Shown here piece after piece: positions 41,751 through 42,926 of a DNA stretch of 42,926 bases (its first letter is position 1; every line of letters starts with the position of its first letter). The DNA is from Flavobacterium sp. (GTDB taxonomy: Bacteria > Bacteroidota > Bacteroidia > Flavobacteriales > Flavobacteriaceae). Location: positions 1 to 42,926 of the forward strand of contig QQUG01000040.1 of assembly GCA_008501705.1 (NCBI GenBank). Direction: 5' to 3'. The position numbers were made by a program, and so were the translations under genes. Under the pieces are notes generated by a model. The model was not told the origin of the DNA and did not search any database. It saw only the letters and a list, made by a program, of their open reading frames with translations.

Positions 41751-41785
41751 AAAAAAAGACCCGTTCTAACCTCACAAAGAACGGG
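41751..41785 (-). terminator. Strong hairpin with minus-strand T-run
   Basis: CCCGTTCT (41760-41767) pairs perfectly with AGAACGGG (41778-41785) around a 10-base loop. The T-run is on the minus strand (seven A at 41751-41757 on the plus strand); the plus side is followed by CCTACC, not T. It thus ends a minus-strand transcript, although the CoA-transferase genes already have their own terminator about 300 bases before it. It may also stop readthrough from the plus strand inefficiently. Confidence 0.7.
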
Positions 41786-41845
41786 CCTACCTTTATCTGA
41801 ATCGTTGCAGATTCGGGGGTAAAGTACTCTGAAAAAAACTACATC
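41751..41845 (-). ncRNA. Candidate small structured RNA ending in a terminator
   Basis: On the minus strand the order is: TACTTTA pairing with TAAAGGTA (plus coordinates 41820-41826 and 41788-41795, one bulge), an inner GAATC/GATTC hairpin (41799-41803 and 41810-41814, six-base loop), then the 8-bp GC-rich terminator hairpin and T7. This compact series of helices with no protein gene resembles a small RNA. TATGTTGC at 41864-41871 is a poor -7 match. The strand is favoured by the T-run only; the pairing alone would work on either strand. Confidence 0.3.
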
Positions 41846-42074
41846 AATAAAAACACTTTTTTTGCAACATACAGTACATTTTTTATAAGTCGGACTGTAT
41901 TCTTTAAGCTTTTAGTAATAGTTAACATAAGTAGGTTTAGTTGGTTTGATTTGGGATTGCTAATATGTGAACATTTTTTTGAAAATAACGATGTAAAGCA
42001 CATTTAATCGTTGAAATGCGTTATTTTTTAACATAATAAGATCATTGCTGCGTATTTTCCTACATTTGATCAAC

Positions 42075-42100
42075 AAAAAAGGCGATGCTTTCACATCGCC
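42075..42100 (-). terminator. Rho-independent terminator of the CoA-transferase genes
   Basis: GGCGATG (42081-42087) pairs with CATCGCC (42094-42100) around a six-base loop, and a minus-strand T-run of six (42075-42080) follows. It sits about 20 bases past the stop of the B-subunit gene. Confidence 0.85.
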
Positions 42101-42121
42101 CTTGTGTCTTAATTGGTCTAA

Positions 42122-42778
42122 TTAGAACTGCATTTCGGAAATATCTCCGGATACCACCAGGTCTCCGTCTGTTGCCTTCTTAATTTCCTCTACACTAACA
42201 CCGGGCGCCCTCTCAAGAAGGACAAATTTGTTGTTCTCTATCTTAAGTACGGCGAGGTTAGTGACAATTTTTTTAACGCAATTCACTCCGGTAAGTGGAA
42301 GGCTGCATTGTTTTAATAATTTGGATTCACCGGCCCTGTTGGTATGCATCATAGCCACAATGATATTTTCGGCAGATGCAACCAGGTCCATGGCTCCTCC
42401 CATTCCCTTCACCATCTTGCCCGGGATCTTCCAGTTTGCAATGTCGCCATTTTGCGCTACCTCCATGGCGCCTAAAATGGTAAGGTCTACGTGCTGCCCA
42501 CGGATCATCGAAAAACTTAAAGCCGAATCGAAAAAGGAGGCCCCGGGTAAAGCGGTAATAGTTTGTTTCCCGGCATTGATAAGATCCGGGTCCTCTTCTC
42601 CTTCAAATGGAAAAGGTCCCATTCCCAGGATTCCGTTCTCACTTTGAAATTCTACTTCTATATCTTCCCTTACGAAGTTCGCCACAAGTGTGGGAATGCC
42701 AATTCCAAGATTGACGTAATAGCCGTCCTTTACTTCTTTCGCAATTCGCTGTGCGATCTGTTCTTTAGTTAATGCCAT
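42122..42778 (-). CDS. scoB: 3-oxoacid CoA-transferase subunit B
   Basis: This 218-residue subunit B of a family I CoA-transferase moves CoA between succinyl-CoA and acetoacetate (or another 3-oxo acid) in ketone-body or amino-acid degradation. The catalytic glutamate is Glu47 in the diagnostic QSENGILGMGP; YVNLGIGIPTLVANF and GAMDLV are also typical, as is VKKIVTNLAVL in the C-terminal part. Its ATG overlaps the subunit A stop by one base (TAATG), ensuring balanced synthesis of the heterodimer. A terminator follows. Acetoacetate/succinyl preference is by family; other CoA donors cannot be excluded. Confidence 0.94.
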   Translation of the reverse strand: MALTKEQIAQRIAKEVKDGYYVNLGIGIPTLVANFVREDIEVEFQSENGILGMGPFPFEGEEDPDLINAGKQTITALPGASFFDSALSFSMIRGQHVDLTILGAMEVAQNGDIANWKIPGKMVKGMGGAMDLVASAENIIVAMMHTNRAGESKLLKQCSLPLTGVNCVKKIVTNLAVLKIENNKFVLLERAPGVSVEEIKKATDGDLVVSGDISEMQF

Positions 42779-42926
42779 TACTCCCTGGTTCTAACGGTTC
42801 GTTGTTCAATTCTTTTTTCGTATCGCTCTCCTTTAAAAATTCGTTGTACGAATATTCCCGGTATATGGATATGGTTTGGGTCGAGCTCTCCTGCAGGAAC
42901 TAATGATTCAACTTCAGCTACAGTGA
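42778..42926 (-). CDS. scoA: 3-oxoacid CoA-transferase subunit A, C-terminal fragment
   Basis: Only the last 48 residues lie in the window; the gene continues beyond the edge. The translation includes VPAGELDPNHIHIPGIFVQR followed by a basic tail (RYEKRIEQRTVRTRE). The DPNHIHIPGIFVQRI block is the conserved C-terminal signature of the succinyl-CoA:3-ketoacid CoA-transferase A subunit. Its TAA stop shares one base with the subunit B ATG. It is truncated by the window edge, not by mutation. Confidence 0.88.
   Translation of the reverse strand, partial: TVAEVESLVPAGELDPNHIHIPGIFVQRIFKGERYEKRIEQRTVRTRE

Larger units (their letters stand above)
41732..42121. other. 390-base intergenic region with no protein gene
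   Basis: This AT-rich gap between the convergent ABC and CoA-transferase genes holds a hairpin with minus-strand T-run (41751-41785), a paired region (41788-41826), an ATACAGT/ACTGTAT inverted repeat (41869-41875 and 41894-41900) and the terminator of the CoA-transferase genes (42075-42100). The stretch 41901-42070 shows no structure or promoter that I can support. Confidence 0.6.

Overview
This window looks like a chromosomal segment of a marine-type Flavobacteriaceae (Bacteroidota). The evidence is a low-GC sequence, promoters of the Bacteroidota TAnnTTTG type instead of Shine-Dalgarno-driven starts, SusC-style carboxypeptidase-like regulatory domains, an RND pump fused to its outer-membrane channel, and protein families typical of that group. 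All identifications come from reading motifs and gene order; no database search was run. I found no tRNA, rRNA, insertion sequence, phage gene or CRISPR array.

Region 1 (1-8984, minus strand) is about metals. A putative manganese/zinc uptake operon runs from a DtxR/MntR-type repressor through an outer-membrane barrel protein and a TroA-like binding lipoprotein to an ABC ATPase cut by the window edge. A perfect palindrome sits just upstream of the repressor. Upstream of that lies a heavy-metal efflux operon: a small His-rich exported protein, a 1440-residue CzcA/CusA-type RND pump with a TolC-like domain fused at its C-terminus, and a CusB-type adaptor. Two inverted repeats sit over its promoter.

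Region 2 (8998-15842) is mixed housekeeping and envelope: a TerB-DnaJ protein, a bacilliredoxin, a PlsC-type acyltransferase, two carboxypeptidase-regulatory-domain proteins (one with a TonB plug but no barrel), a PA0069-type radical SAM protein and an enoyl-CoA hydratase. Region 3 (15899-25373, minus) holds an NtrY-like histidine kinase, HemJ, a large BNR/sortilin-like propeller protein, two translationally coupled PPK2 polyphosphate kinases, a MATE transporter and ferrochelatase HemH.

Region 4 (25552-33608) is the heme core. A PchR-like AraC regulator diverges from a tightly overlapping plus-strand operon hemA-hemC-hemD-hemE-(two guest genes)-hemF-hemB. With hemH and hemJ nearby, nearly all steps from glutamyl-tRNA to protoheme are present; hemL is not in the window. 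The shared araC/hemA intergenic region carries a 9-bp inverted repeat placed where a regulator could act on both promoters.

Region 5 (33692-42926) holds a CNNM/CBS membrane protein, a TPR hybrid histidine kinase, a DNA alkyltransferase, a serine hydrolase, a PolB-like 3'-5' exonuclease, a small lipoprotein with a repeated HGQPGHRCD motif, a double-ATPase peptide-type ABC protein and the two subunits of a 3-oxoacid CoA-transferase (A cut by the edge). The 390-base gap before the CoA-transferase holds two hairpins with minus-strand T-runs and may encode a small structured RNA.
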